From Phallusia mammillata (lineage: Eukaryota; Chordata; Ascidiacea; Phlebobranchia; Ascidiidae), in contig QLIY01000151.1 in the NCBI GenBank assembly GCA_003260075.1, positions 122,592 through 186,591 of the forward strand: a stretch of DNA of 64,000 nucleotides, given 5' to 3'. This document shows positions 38,011 through 51,238 of the stretch, piece by piece. Both the position numbers and the translations under genes were made by a program. The notes beneath the pieces are model-generated. The model saw only the letters and a program-made list of their open reading frames with translations, had not been told where the DNA came from and searched no databases. Each line of letters starts with the position of its first letter. Position 1 is the stretch's first letter.

Positions 38011-38225
38011 AAAGCATCAACTTATTTCTTCATCAGAAGTCAGAACGTTTTGGATGACTGAGGTTGCGTGTCGAGCGTGGTATTATTTTTCTTTTTGTTA
38101 CCACGTTGGCAATGTCCGTAGTAAAATAGTGAATGTATGAATGAGCTGTTAGCACTCCCTGAAAAGTTTCGTATCGTTCCATAAAGAATAAATTAAATCA
38201 AAGAAAACCCCAAGAAACGAAAAGT

Positions 38226-38435
38226 TTTAAAATTATTGCTTTTGTTTCAAGGATTTAAAAAAGTGCTCTATTCTCCGAAATTTTGTCTTTAAGCTCTGAC
38301 TTTTATTTGTTACAAGTGGTCTATGCCCCCCCCCCTTTTAAAATTATTGCTTTTGTTTCAAGGATTTAAAAAAGTGCTCTATTTTCCGAAATTTTGTGTT
38401 TAAGCCCTGACTTTTATTTGTTACAAGTGGTCTAT
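38226..38435. repeat. Direct copies around a 10-C run in the GLUT 5' region
   Basis: Copy 38226-38325, C x10 at 38326-38335, copy 38336-38435. Three substitutions visible. Confidence 0.85.
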
Positions 38436-38485
38436 TAGTGGTGCAAAGCCGCTGTTTAAAGAAGACAAATTTTAAACTGTCAACA

Positions 38486-41400
38486 ATGTCTGGATCTGAT
38501 CATCTTGTGGATCAATATGCTGTTGTAAGTATATTTAACTAATATTATATAGTAATGAGTACTGAGTAGTGACTAGCTGTCAAATTGTTAAAAGAAATGA
38601 ATGTTCTTTTATAAACTTTACACTATGTAAATTAGGGACATTTTTGTTATCTTAGAAGAACTTGTTCTGTGGTGTGTAAGCAAATATTGATACTAAGTTG
38701 ACCAACAAATGTTTTGTCACCCCCCCCCCGTGGATCAATATGCTGTTGTAAGTATATTTAACTAATATTATATAGTAGTGAGTAGTGACTAGCTGTCAAA
38801 TTGTTAAAAGAAATGAATGTTATTTTATAAACTTTACACTATGTAAATTAGGGAATTTTTTGTTATCTTAGAAGAACTTGTTCTGTGGTGTGTAAACAAA
38901 TATTGATACTAAGTTGACCAACAAATGTTTTGTCGCTTTATTGTTAGCAAACAGATGTAAAGTTTGTTCAGTTAGTTAATGATTGAAAGCGAGGTTAGTA
39001 TGAGTTTTCCATGAACCAAACAGGTTGGATTTTTTTAGAAAGGCGACCCTGGCACAGTCACAGTTGAAAAGCACTTCAATATAGATAAGTTGTTAAATGG
39101 ATGTGAAGAGTGTTGTAAAAAGGTAAGAAGTATTTTAGAACAGTAAGAAACAATCAGCTATTAGAAAGAGTTAAAACGGCTAACGTTGACTAGGATGATG
39201 AGTTTTCAATGAATCTTCTTTATGCAATCTGTAGATTTTACAGCAACGTATGTGTGAAAAACTCAATAGGCTTATAAATAATGCAAATCAATGAAAGGAT
39301 AGATCTGTAAACCAAACAGGATGAAAACAATGCCCCCCCCCCGAAAAACTCAATAGGCTTATAAATAATGCAAATCAATGAAAGGATAGAGCTGTAAACC
39401 AACCAGGATAAAAAACAATATAGCTAAGTTGGTTTTAAAACATTTTCAAAATTCCAACTTTTGTGATGGGTTTCACTGGCTTTAAAATGTTTTACAAGCC
39501 TTCAATATACTTACAATATACGACTGAGACCGATGTTTTTCACACACTGTCCCTTGCTTGACATGGTTGTAAAACATGCCGCAAACAATTTGTTACAGGA
39601 TTGCAGACTGTATGCTTAAGTAATGTTATAAATTCTGATGCCCTGACATAACCTTTACATCTGCAGTTTTTAACGTTGCTTTTCTTTAAACTTTAGAAGC
39701 CCAAAGCCACCCTATCCCTGATTATTGGAGTGTCTATGTCAGTCATTGGTGCTTCATTTCAGTATGGATACAACATAGCCGTTGTCAATGCCCCTGCAGA
39801 TGTAAGTTGCTTTGTATTAAAGTGTATGTTGCAATGCCGTAAAAACCAAAATACAAGCTATGGTACATTTAACAGGAAATCAAAGACTTTTATTTCGGAA
39901 ATGATACGGTGTGTTCTACCAGCACAACAAATGGAACAAACGCTCGTACATGTGTTGTAAGTGTCCAAAAATATAGATAACACAAGACAATAACGATCTC
40001 ATTGACAACAATTTCTGGTTTTGTCCAATAGGAAGACACAGAGCGTGGCAACTATCGTGACAACATGTACGCTATAGCTGTGTCTGCTTTTGCATTGGCA
40101 GGAATGTTGGGGTCACTTTTGGTTGGACCTGTTGTTGGGAAATTCGGAAGGTCAGTTTTTACTTTTCCAAATTATTTACCCATTCATAACAGCATGTTAA
40201 AAAACGGATACTTTGTTTTGCAGGAGGGGAGGTCTCATGGTAAACAACATCATCTCATTTGTTGCAGCATTATGTCTTGGACTTGCAAAACCAGCAAACA
40301 GTTTTCCGCTAATTATTGTTGGTCGCTTCTTTATTGGTGTTTTTGCAGGTACACATATCTTTTAGATGTGAGACTATTACTTATATTTATGATGTTGTAA
40401 TGCATGTCTTGGAATCTACCCTTATAGAAAGATAAGTGATTTCAAAGTGTAACAAAAACTTACATCAGATAAAAAAGCTTTTTATTCTGGAGTAAGCAAT
40501 TTCACTAAAAGTCAGCATTTTACTTGTGTCATCATTACAATGGCTTCACTGTGGGAAATAGTTGAAAGTCCAGCAAGCGTTTCAAGCTATCCAGTGACCT
40601 AATTTCATGGCTTTGTGATTAGAGCTATTCTGGACAGAATCTTTTGTGCTCTGGAATTTGCCCACTGGACAATGTCTTTCCATGCTTTGTCTTTTTGTCT
40701 GGCCTTTTGTTATCCTTTCTTTTCTTACAGACAACAATTTAAACTGTTTTTCAGTATTTTCTTTGTCCATGCTTTATTTAATTAGTTAGGATTTGATAAT
40801 ACTCTTTACAGCAAATTAATTAATACCATCATACATTTATAACTATTAAATAGTGTAGGTTATAATTTTATTGCCTATAAATCTTTATTAAAGTATGTTG
40901 CAAAATTTAAAACAGTCGTAAGTTTATGAATGCCCAGTGATGTGTGTTTACAAATTATCCTTCCTAATGTGTCGTAATTAAACAAAGCTCTGGTGAAATG
41001 TTTTGTCTGCCCCAGCGCGTGGTTAGGTGTTGGGCAGATAATATTCCACACTTTTTACACAACGGGGGTATACGGGTTCACATTTCATTCACCTCCTTGA
41101 ATTATACAACACCCCTTTGTTCTTTGTTTAAAACTAACGATAGTCATTCATGATTAAAAATAACAGGAATTTGTACGCCTCACTCATTGCTATTTAACAA
41201 AAGAATATGTACAATTTTGTATGTTTACGATTTTTTAAGGTCTTGCAACTGGTATTGTGCCAATGTACATTGGAGAAATCTCGCCAAAAGAATGGAGAGG
41301 TGCTATTGGTGTGTTAAACCAACTTTTGATTACTATTGGCATTTTGTTTGCACAGGTAAGCTAACTCCCAATATTTGTGATAATGGCATCATTTGCTCCT

Positions 41401-44400
41401 TGGTATATGCACAAACATATAGTCCACAAACCATTTGGACAAGTTAAATAAAACTTATTTCAGCTTTACAACAGTTCTTACTACTGCAAAAAAGCCTTTT
41501 TCCAACACTGTTGGTCCAATGACCTTTGACTAACTGAGAGAATAAAAGGTGTCAAATTGCAATAGCTTTCATACTGTGGTCCAGTGGTTCTTAATCCTGT
41601 GGCGTCATTTGTGTGTTTCAGGGTGCAAACGTTCTTTGTTGAAATGTTTTACCACTTATAGTTTTGTGGGTTAATATATAATTTACAGACATTTCACTGT
41701 AATTTCTTGAACAAAACAAACATAATATTAGTTTTGTTTATAGTGGAATGTTAGCTATTTACAATATTAGCTATTTTATTCAAGTTTAAATACAGCATTC
41801 GTCCAGACAGCTCAAGAATTAGTTGTAAGGTGCAACAAAAATTCTTGTCTAGGATAAAACTTAAAACGAGAAAAGAGAAGAGAGAAAACACTACTCGGGT
41901 CTATAGCTATGTGCTTCAACTTCCACATTATAATAAACTGCTTTTTTCGTACTGCTTTAATATTTTATTCAAAATGGACACATTACACTTTTTCAGCTAC
42001 TTGGTCTTGAATCAATGCTTGGAACACAACAAATGTGGCCCTACTTGTTGGCTTTTACTTGTATTCCATCTGTCCTACAGATGATAAGCATTCCTTTTAT
42101 GCCAAAAAGCCCAAGATTTTTACTCATTGATCAACAGAAAGAGGATGAAGCAAGAAACGGTTGGTGGACCTCAATTTCGATAATAGATAACCTTGTTTTT
42201 AAAAAATATCACCTATAACTATCACATGCGGTTCCTGAGAATTGAATTCTAAAAAAGAAGGCTCAAAATAAGCAACTATATACTGTACCTAATAAATTTG
42301 ATAATATTGGGGCTGTGAACATACCTGTGTTATCTTAGACATAAACAACTGTGAATGTCAAACTTTAAATGAATCTTAGCAGACAAGGCCATTATACCTA
42401 CAAACATACAAAACCAGCACCAACACAAGTGTAAATAGAACTCATATATTAAGGAAATTCATGTAGTAGTACTACAGTTTTCAATGACATTCATGCACGA
42501 AAAATATTTTGAGACATTCAAGATTGCCTTAATACTTCACCACACAGTTTGTAATAATTGAAACTTTTTAGTACAACACATTTTAATGACATTTGTTCAC
42601 AAAATAGCTTTTAGGTGACACATATGCAAGCTCAGCTTAATACATCACCACACAGCTCAATACATTTAACATTTTATATACATTTTTACACATCATTATG
42701 CTTGTTACATTTTATACACATCATCATCATGAGTTTGTAATGGTCAAAACCTTTCAATTTTAGTGTTGGTAAAATTGCGGGGATCCGACAACGTTGTGAT
42801 TGAAATGGACGAAATGAGAACAGAGGCCGCATCACAGGCTGCCGAAGGTCAAATGACGATCATTCAGTTGTTCCGTGAAAGGTCTGTCCGATGGCAACTA
42901 ATCACTGTTCTCTTGATGATGGTTGCTCAGCAACTTTCTGGAATCAATGCCGTAAGTGGAAGCCAATATTTTTCATGTTTTTTTAAATTAACCTAAAAGA
43001 ATAAAGCACTCATTAAAGCAAATGAATGATCTAACCTTTTTGTAGGTTACATGTTTTAACAGAGTTTTCATAGATTTTTGCTATCTTTATGGTAATGTTC
43101 TTCATATATTAACTGTTCATATGTTGTGTAAGTTTTTGTTTTTTCTCTTAACTAGACAGGCATTTAGTTACAATATGTACTGTCATTAAAGAGATAACCA
43201 AATGTTGACATTAGACCCATCTCAAAAAAGGAATTATAAAAAAGAAAAGGCATTTTTAATTCTTTTTTTTAAGCGTGGACAGTTATAGTATTCCTTACTA
43301 GTCAAAGTTTTGTGCCTATCTGACCCCCCAATATATACTGAACAACATTTTGTCTTATTAAAGCTTATAAGAAACCCAGTTTTACAATAGTGGTGTAACC
43401 AAACACCTCGGATATAAAACTATTGAGAAAAACTACTACATACAAAATCAAAACATAGTGTGACAACACAGCACATTGTGAAGCTTGTGTGATTTCAATA
43501 GCCTTCAGTTATTTCCTTTTTGCAAGGACGTTCTGGGAACGAGTATTATTACTCTGTGCCCACGCTTTTCGGAACCTTTGAACAATATAACAGTATGACA
43601 TGCCAGGCCCTATATTCTCTATGGTATATGTACAAACCACTAATAAAATTTTACAATGATAACCGCCATAGTTATAAGTGCAAAATTGGTGCATATCATT
43701 TTGCCTAGCTCTAAAACATTGGTTCTAAACCTGTTCCTAGGGGGTGCAAAAAGCCTTATCATTTGGACAGTAAAACTAATAAACGATAAAATCCCTGGTC
43801 CAGATCAGTGCGTTTTTGTGAAGGAATATATATTTCGCCTAAAAGGCATCATCAGTTCCATATTCAAATAGAATCCAAGTCTATTGGTTTTACTGTTTTG
43901 TAGTCACACAATGGTCGTCAGTTTTAGCCTTGCTTTTAATGGTTTTAATCCATTACTGAAACCGTCGTTCTGTATCATTTGCGTTAAGGAATATGTGTTA
44001 CTTTGTGGAAAGTGTAATATGGGGTACGTAACCTGGTTAGTGACTTTAAAGGGATACTGACAAGGATAAGTTTCAAAACCACTGTTTTAAAAGGCACATG
44101 TTGGATTTGAACCCATGTTAAAACGATACGTTCAGCGAAACTGAAATTTAAAGCGAAAAAATTGCGTTAAAAGCTGTGAGCGGAATTGGCTTGTAATTCA
44201 ATAGTCACGATTTAATCCGGTAAGTACTACAAGCTTCTGATTCTACGAAACACGAAACGAACAGTTGGCGCAAAGGCAAGCACTGACAGCTGTTACAACA
44301 ATAGAAGAGGACTTCTAACTTGCCGCAAAATTGCGCTGATAATACTTGAACAAATGCCTTGTGTCTATACTACCGAGCTTTTCCGGTTGTACAAGTCTGT

Positions 44401-44771
44401 TGCGTGACGAAACAAAACAGAGATTTTATTATTTTAAGTTTATTATGAAATTAACTTAAATGTTAAATATATTTTCGTTGTGTAACATTTTTTTGATGAG
44501 TATAAAATAGGCAAAAATTAGGACTGGTCAATTCATTTACAATTTGTAGTCTCAATGACTCCCCCCCCCCCCTTTAAGTTTATTATGAAATTAACTTAAA
44601 TGTTAAATATATTTTCGTTGCGTAACATTTTTTTGATGAGTATAGAATAGGCAAAAATTAGGACTGGTCAATTCATTTACAATTTGTAGTCTTAATGTTT
44701 TAAGTTTGGCCTGGTAATGTCTTACATTCATAAAAAAGGCATTTAAACAGGTTGAAACCTGTTTATAAAAG

Positions 44772-44832
<61 letters not shown>

Positions 44833-47800
44833 AACAATTCTCAATGGCTATAAATATAAATTTTATACGCAGCTTAACATAAGAAATGAAGCGTTTAGAA
44901 CATAGAGTAGTGTTACGGTTACATAGACACGACTAAAAAACCCCTACTCACTTTAACCTGTAGCATACACGTGTCATGTGCCTGTGTGGGCGGGAGGGCT
45001 CCAATTGGCTGAATTTAGGGGGCGTATAAGGTTAGCGTAACACCGCGTCTTATCCGGTTCATATAAATGGAACACGTCAGTGGCTCTCTCGAGAAAATGA
45101 TAAGCAAACACCAACAACGGCAAAGGCAATAAAAGTCAAGGAGTTAAACCTGCCAAACCTGTCCATGACTCACTCTTCGTGGGTCTGTTTAATAAACGCT
45201 CTTTTCGTTTTCGCCTTAGGTGCTGATATTATCACAGTGCCAACGTGGTAGACACGTGATTTAAACCGACCAATCGGCTCTCTTCATTGAGCCAAGCCCA
45301 CTTTCGATGTAATGCGTTTTTCGTTAGCGCTTTTTACTCTCCTGTTCAAAACAACAACTGATTGATCGTTTAATACGAAATTCGACCTCACCAAACACAA
45401 ATAGTGCGGAAGGACAAAAATGGGCGTGTCAAATACACAACGAGCCACGCCCCCTTTTCTGTTTTGATTGTGGATGCGTTTTATTTTCGTAATACCACTG
45501 CCTTTACAATGTAGAGAATTTCGGCGGAACTGCCACAAAACGCGGTTTCTACTCTATTGTTCGGTGGAAACAGTGGAAAAAACCCTCATGAATAAATTAG
45601 GACCCTATTGTAGGCAGCAGAGAATGAAAAACCCACTCTGTCGACGTATTTTGAAATCAGTGTATTTTTGTGCACTCTTTATCATTGCTCAGATTTAAAA
45701 CGATTACAAAATTTTCAGAGCAGGTTCATAAAAAGAATTTATGAAATCAAATTTATTTGTGTTTTTAACCACTCAAAACAACTTCTAGATATAACATTGA
45801 ATAGACTAATATGTTGAAACTATAAGTGCCCTAAAAGAAAGTGTCCATCCATAAGAAACAAACATGGTCATACACAATTTCAGCACAAGGTAAATAACTC
45901 TGGGATGTGAAAACCATAAAGAAACCAAAAAGACCCAACCAATGACAGTATATCTTGACTATATAAGTGCCTTGATAATTTATTGTGTACAAAACAAGGT
46001 TTCACCTTTTAACACACATAACCTTCAAAAAATCTCACCAAAACTTTGTTAAAAAACCACAGGGTAAAAAATACATTCTTTGTTATTATTTGTTTCCAGG
46101 TATTTTTCTACTCCAACACGATTTTTGATGCAGCTGGAATCCCTGAAGGAAACCCACAAGATATGGCTTCAGTTGGTGTTGGAGTTGTCAACGTTCTAAT
46201 GACCATTGTCTCGGTGAGTAAACCTTAACAATACCACCTATGTTTGTCACAAACAGCATTAACATGTTATGGAAACAACAATAATGTGTATATGTCGTCA
46301 ACATAGAAATCGATTTGTGGGAAATTTCATTTTGTTTGGGAGCCAGATTTCGGACGAGTTTTTAGAAGTAGGATACCACGTCAATTCTCGCTTGATCAGA
46401 ATTCTGCCAAATCATCTAAACAAACACTAACTAATTGACTCCTGGGAATTTTAATTGACCGTGTCATTGGATCAACTTAAAACGACGAATCAAGCGATTA
46501 GCGCACTAGAAATTCCAGTCCGGCTGTTTTGTTGGCACAGTACTTACGACCGTAGTAAAACTTGTTTTGTAGCTTTAGGCTTCGCGGTGAAAATACCAGA
46601 CAAATGATTCACACCACATAAAGTTTCGCCCAAAACCATTCAAAAATTTGCCCGGTAACAAAGACCGAAACAGTAGTGAAAAGGTCAAATAAGATTACTC
46701 AGAACTCCAAAACTTTGCATTGTTTAAAATTTTGAATGGAAGTCTTCAATATTTAAAGCAACAAAAACGGCGTAGTAACATGCACCCTAATAAAAATCAG
46801 ACTCAAACAAAAAGCTTACCATCAAAATCAAGCGATTGGCGCGACCGTGTCATTGGATCAACTTAAAACGACGAATCAAGCGCTTAGCGCACTAGAAATT
46901 CCAGTCCGACTGTTTTGTCGGCGCGTTACTTACGGTCGTAGTAAAACTTGTTTTGTAGCTTTAGGCTTTTGCGGTGAAAATAACAGGCAAATGATTCAGA
47001 GTCATGTCACATTGAGTTTCGCCCGAAATCCTTAAAAAAATGGCAAACTGGATATATGACTAACACGGTGGTTACTGTTAAACTGTTAAAAACATTTTGC
47101 ATTGTTTAAATTTTTCAACTGATATCTGTAAAGTCTTTATTAAAAACAAACATGTAGTACTGCACCCTATCAAAATCAGGCTCAAACAAATAGCTCACCA
47201 TTAAACAGGTGGAACGAATGCATTCATTGTGTCCAAAAATTGTATCAAAAATAATAAATTCTTCAAAAAATAGCACTAATTAGCTGTAAAATTATACAGT
47301 TCAGTTTAAATAACCTGCATACTACACAAATAGACACATACAAATGTAAGACATAAGTTATAATTTTGCTTCACATAAGCAAGCTTTGGCACATTTAATA
47401 ACGCTTTGTCCATTTCAGGTTGCTGTTATAGATCGTATTGGACGAAAGAAGCTGATGGTTTGGGGATTTGGAACTATGATTTTTTGGTGTCTTGCAATGA
47501 CTGTTGTACTCAACCTACTCAATGTCGTGGTAAGTACTGTTTCGTTTCACTCGTTCCTCCCAGCGGTTACCCCGTTAGACCCCAAAGAGTAAAGCGTTTA
47601 TTTATGATACCAAGCACCACAAACGAAAAACGCATGTGGTTCAACGCTGTCATAAATGCAATTTAATGCAGTTTAATGTAGTTCAACGCTGTCACAGGGC
47701 AATTTAATACAGTTTAAATAAATACTGCAATAATGTTCGTTAAACATAAAGTTTGCACTCCATAATGCGTGATTAATTACGCAAAATATTGATCGCCAAG

Positions 47801-50800
47801 TTTCAACTGCTACAAACTTGGTGATGGCTATCTCAGATTCTGCATTATTTACAACTTTGCCTATGTCCCCACCCATGAGTTTCTGCTTGCAGAAACAAAC
47901 AAAGGTTTCAAACACATTTGGCTAATATGGGACCCAATATAAAACAAGTGTAGAGGATAGAAATTTAAAAACTTTTTAAAATGAGCCATAGTGTATGTGC
48001 ACTGGCAATATGTGCTAAGCCACTCTTCTAGCTGTTTGTTATATTTGCTTTAGACAAAATATAACGTATGAAAGTACATGAAAATTTAGTCTCCAATCTG
48101 ATTAGCTATTTCACTCACGTGACAGGAAATGCATCTTAAATTGGCCAACGAGCTTGATAAAATGTTTGGCAATTTATTTTTTGATCAATACTTCGTGGGT
48201 TAAACCAAAACTCAGCAGTATTTAATGTAAGACAAGACACATTGGACTTTGACTTGTTTGCACAATCTTACATGGTAAACTCCAGCCACAAATCAATGTA
48301 AAGCAGTTTCAGACTTGTATGAACCTTATTGCACTTAGCACATACATTTGACACTGTACACAACTCTTACAGGCAAATATACTTGTAAAGCAAATGTTAT
48401 ATTGCGAAACTCTTTTAAATCATTTCACCACTTGCCCTTTAAATTAAAATTTTCACAAAAATAATTTATACAGCTTTCAAATCCCGGTGCATTGAATGCA
48501 GGTTAAATTCCACTGCTTTGTAATGTCAATCATATTTAACACACATTTTTACCCTGTTAACCTGTTTCACTGTGTTACAGGGTGGAGGATGGATTTCATA
48601 TCTAAGCATCGCGTGTGTTATTGGTTACATTATTGGATTTGCTGTTGGACCAGGTAAGACCACAAGCCTTTAAAAATTTATAGTCGCTAAAATACAGGTC
48701 TATAGTTTCAAAACGCAAACTTCTATATATAGGAATCAGTGTGGTTTTGAAACTAGTATGTCTTACTGTGATTTCAATTTTTTTAAAAACGCTTATAGCA
48801 AGTCTTTCAGTGGCAACGCTTTCGTGCCACTCAATATTTTTCACGCAAAAAATAACTTTAGATTTTGTATTGTCTTTTCTATGCAACAAATACGTGATAG
48901 TGGTATACAAATTATGCCTATTCTGAAACGTAAAACAACCACATTAGTGTGCAAAAGCCCATCTTTTTTTCAATGACAATTGGATCAATTTCTACCCAAA
49001 CCAAACAAACTGCTGATGAATTTTGAAAACGCGTTACATCGAGTAAAACGTTTCACATGAAAATCGTTTTTATTGCTGAATGGCGAGAAGTTTTTCGGCA
49101 ATTTCACGCTAATACCTCTTGACGAGCTTACATAGCCTGGAGCTTGTACGAAGCACGACGCATATTTCCGGCAAAATACTTGCGGCCAGGAGAGTAATTT
49201 ATTTTGTACCTTTGGTCTACTGGGTCGAGACGCAGGTGCCTGTCTCCACTAAAGTCGCCCTTTTGTGTTGTGGAAATACATTGGCTTGCTTCGATTTTGT
49301 ACATACCTTGCTAGCTGTTACAAATAAAATACAATACATATTCAAATCGGGCTTTTTTCGATACACCCAGAATCCTATTTTTGACAATCGAGCAAAAAAG
49401 AAGTAAACTTGCCCAGGTTTTTTTAAGGTTTGGTTTGGGTGACCGCTAAGTAGTTTTAAGAGACCGCAAGTGTTTCATTTAAATACCAAAAAATAGCCAT
49501 ATTTGCTTTTANAGACCGCAAGTGTTTCATTTAAATACCAAAAAATAGCCATTTTGGGAAACCGCTGGAGAAATTTGGGGGACCGTTTCGGTCCTTAAAC
49601 ACACCTTAAAAAAACACTGAACTTGCCCAATAACAAGCATAAATTCCAGATAACCTGTAAAATAAATAAGTTTTGTTGCAAATGTTCACCAATCCACTAT
49701 TATTTTCACTTAAAAAACAAAACTTGCATACGGCTTAAAAAGCTCCTGTAAATATATGTTGCATAAGCTGCGGACAGTGTACTCTGTTTCGACCTATAAA
49801 GTCTCATCAGTGCAGCTGGTGACAATGTATTGGCAGGATAGGCTTAAGTAACAACTGTAGATAAGTATGGCAATTCCATTTACTTAAACAACCTCCCTCT
49901 TCCGCAGGACCAATTCCTTGGTTGATCACTGCTGAGCTCTTCCGTCAAGCTGCACGTCCTCCCGCATTCATGGTCGCCTGTCTTCTTAACTGGACTTGTA
50001 ACTTCATTATTGGCATCAGCTTCCCAGCAGTTGCTGTAAGTTCAATACTTATCCAAAGAAACAATCCTAATGACTATTGATGGGCCAAGCCCAGGGTTGT
50101 GGAGTCAATGAAAAGTTTTCCGACTGCACTTCACAAAAATACGTTCCTAGCCAAAAACAAAGCCTTTTTTGTTTTGCTGTAACGATTTATTGCTCTTAAT
50201 TGTAACGGAATTTGCACGAGAGGTGGCTGAAACTGCAAATGTTTTATTTGGGCGAACGCCGAGCATCTCACGTTAATGCTCGGTGCTTTGTGCATTGTGA
50301 AGTCACAAACCTTCCCGATTCCACGCTAGTTTTGTAGCTTTCCAAGGTCCCTTACGTCCCCAGCGATGTATTGAGCTGTACAGTCAATTTTGTTCTTGTA
50401 TACCCTTTTGAACATTGTTAGCTGGCATGAATATGAAAATTTGATGCTCGAGTCAGTTTGTGCAACTGCTCGGCCGAGCACCGAGCATCTTAAACATGCT
50501 CGGTACCGAGTACTCCGGTTCTGGCTCGGCTAAGCCCTCACTATTAGGTATCGAGCATGGCATATTCTGATGCTCGTTGCTCATCTGAATCAGAGTTGTT
50601 AGTCGGACTGGTCTTGTCGGGTCTAATAAGTTTAATAAACAAGGCTTGACTACACTCTTGCCTCATTTGTATAGCAAATTTACAAACTTTCGGACCTAGA
50701 GGCTTTATTTTTTTAAACACTGGACCCTAAGAGGGCTCATTCTTGTCCAATTTCAGACCAGCCAGTCCTAATGTTGGATATTCTTGGACAACTCACCTAA

Positions 50801-51201
50801 AATCCTGTTTTTTGTGTGTGCAGAAACTCACCGGGCCTTACGTGTTCATCCTGTTTATGTTCGTGTGCATTGGAATCACTGTCTTCCTTTACTTCGTTAT
50901 GCCAGAGACGAAAGGAAAAACATTTCAACAAATCAGCAATCTATTCGCAAAACGGTAAGATTCCAAGGTTTTTTCACGGCACTTTTAAGCTTAAACAATC
51001 TTCTTGAAACTTATTTACAAGTTGTGTAGTAAACCCTGTATTTATTACTTTCTTAGTCAAAACGGAAGAAACGCTTTTAGTTAGTACGCAAAAATACGAT
51101 TATATTTTTGTTTGGGTTTTAGTATTTTTTTAAATGTAATACCATGGCATTGAAGGTAAAAGTATTATGTAGCCAAGAACATACACACGCTCTGGGATCA
51201 G

Positions 51202-51238
<37 letters not shown>

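Larger units (their letters stand above)
34944..38485. other. LIM gene 3' region and spacer to the GLUT gene
   Basis: Begins with the LIM gene 3'UTR; candidate AATAAA signals lie at 36212-36217 and 36960-36965. The rest up to about 37900 holds no recognised gene. Short ORFs (36001-36216, 36437-36691, 37076-37279) lack family features. Confidence 0.5.

Noticed and set aside
41588..41830. hAT-like left end CAGTGGTTCTTAATCC
   Set aside because: No matching right end or target duplication found downstream.
50074..50545. Possible hAT element (TATTGATGGGCC ... GCCCTCACTATT) in the GLUT intron
   Set aside because: Ends match only loosely and no 8-bp target duplication is seen.
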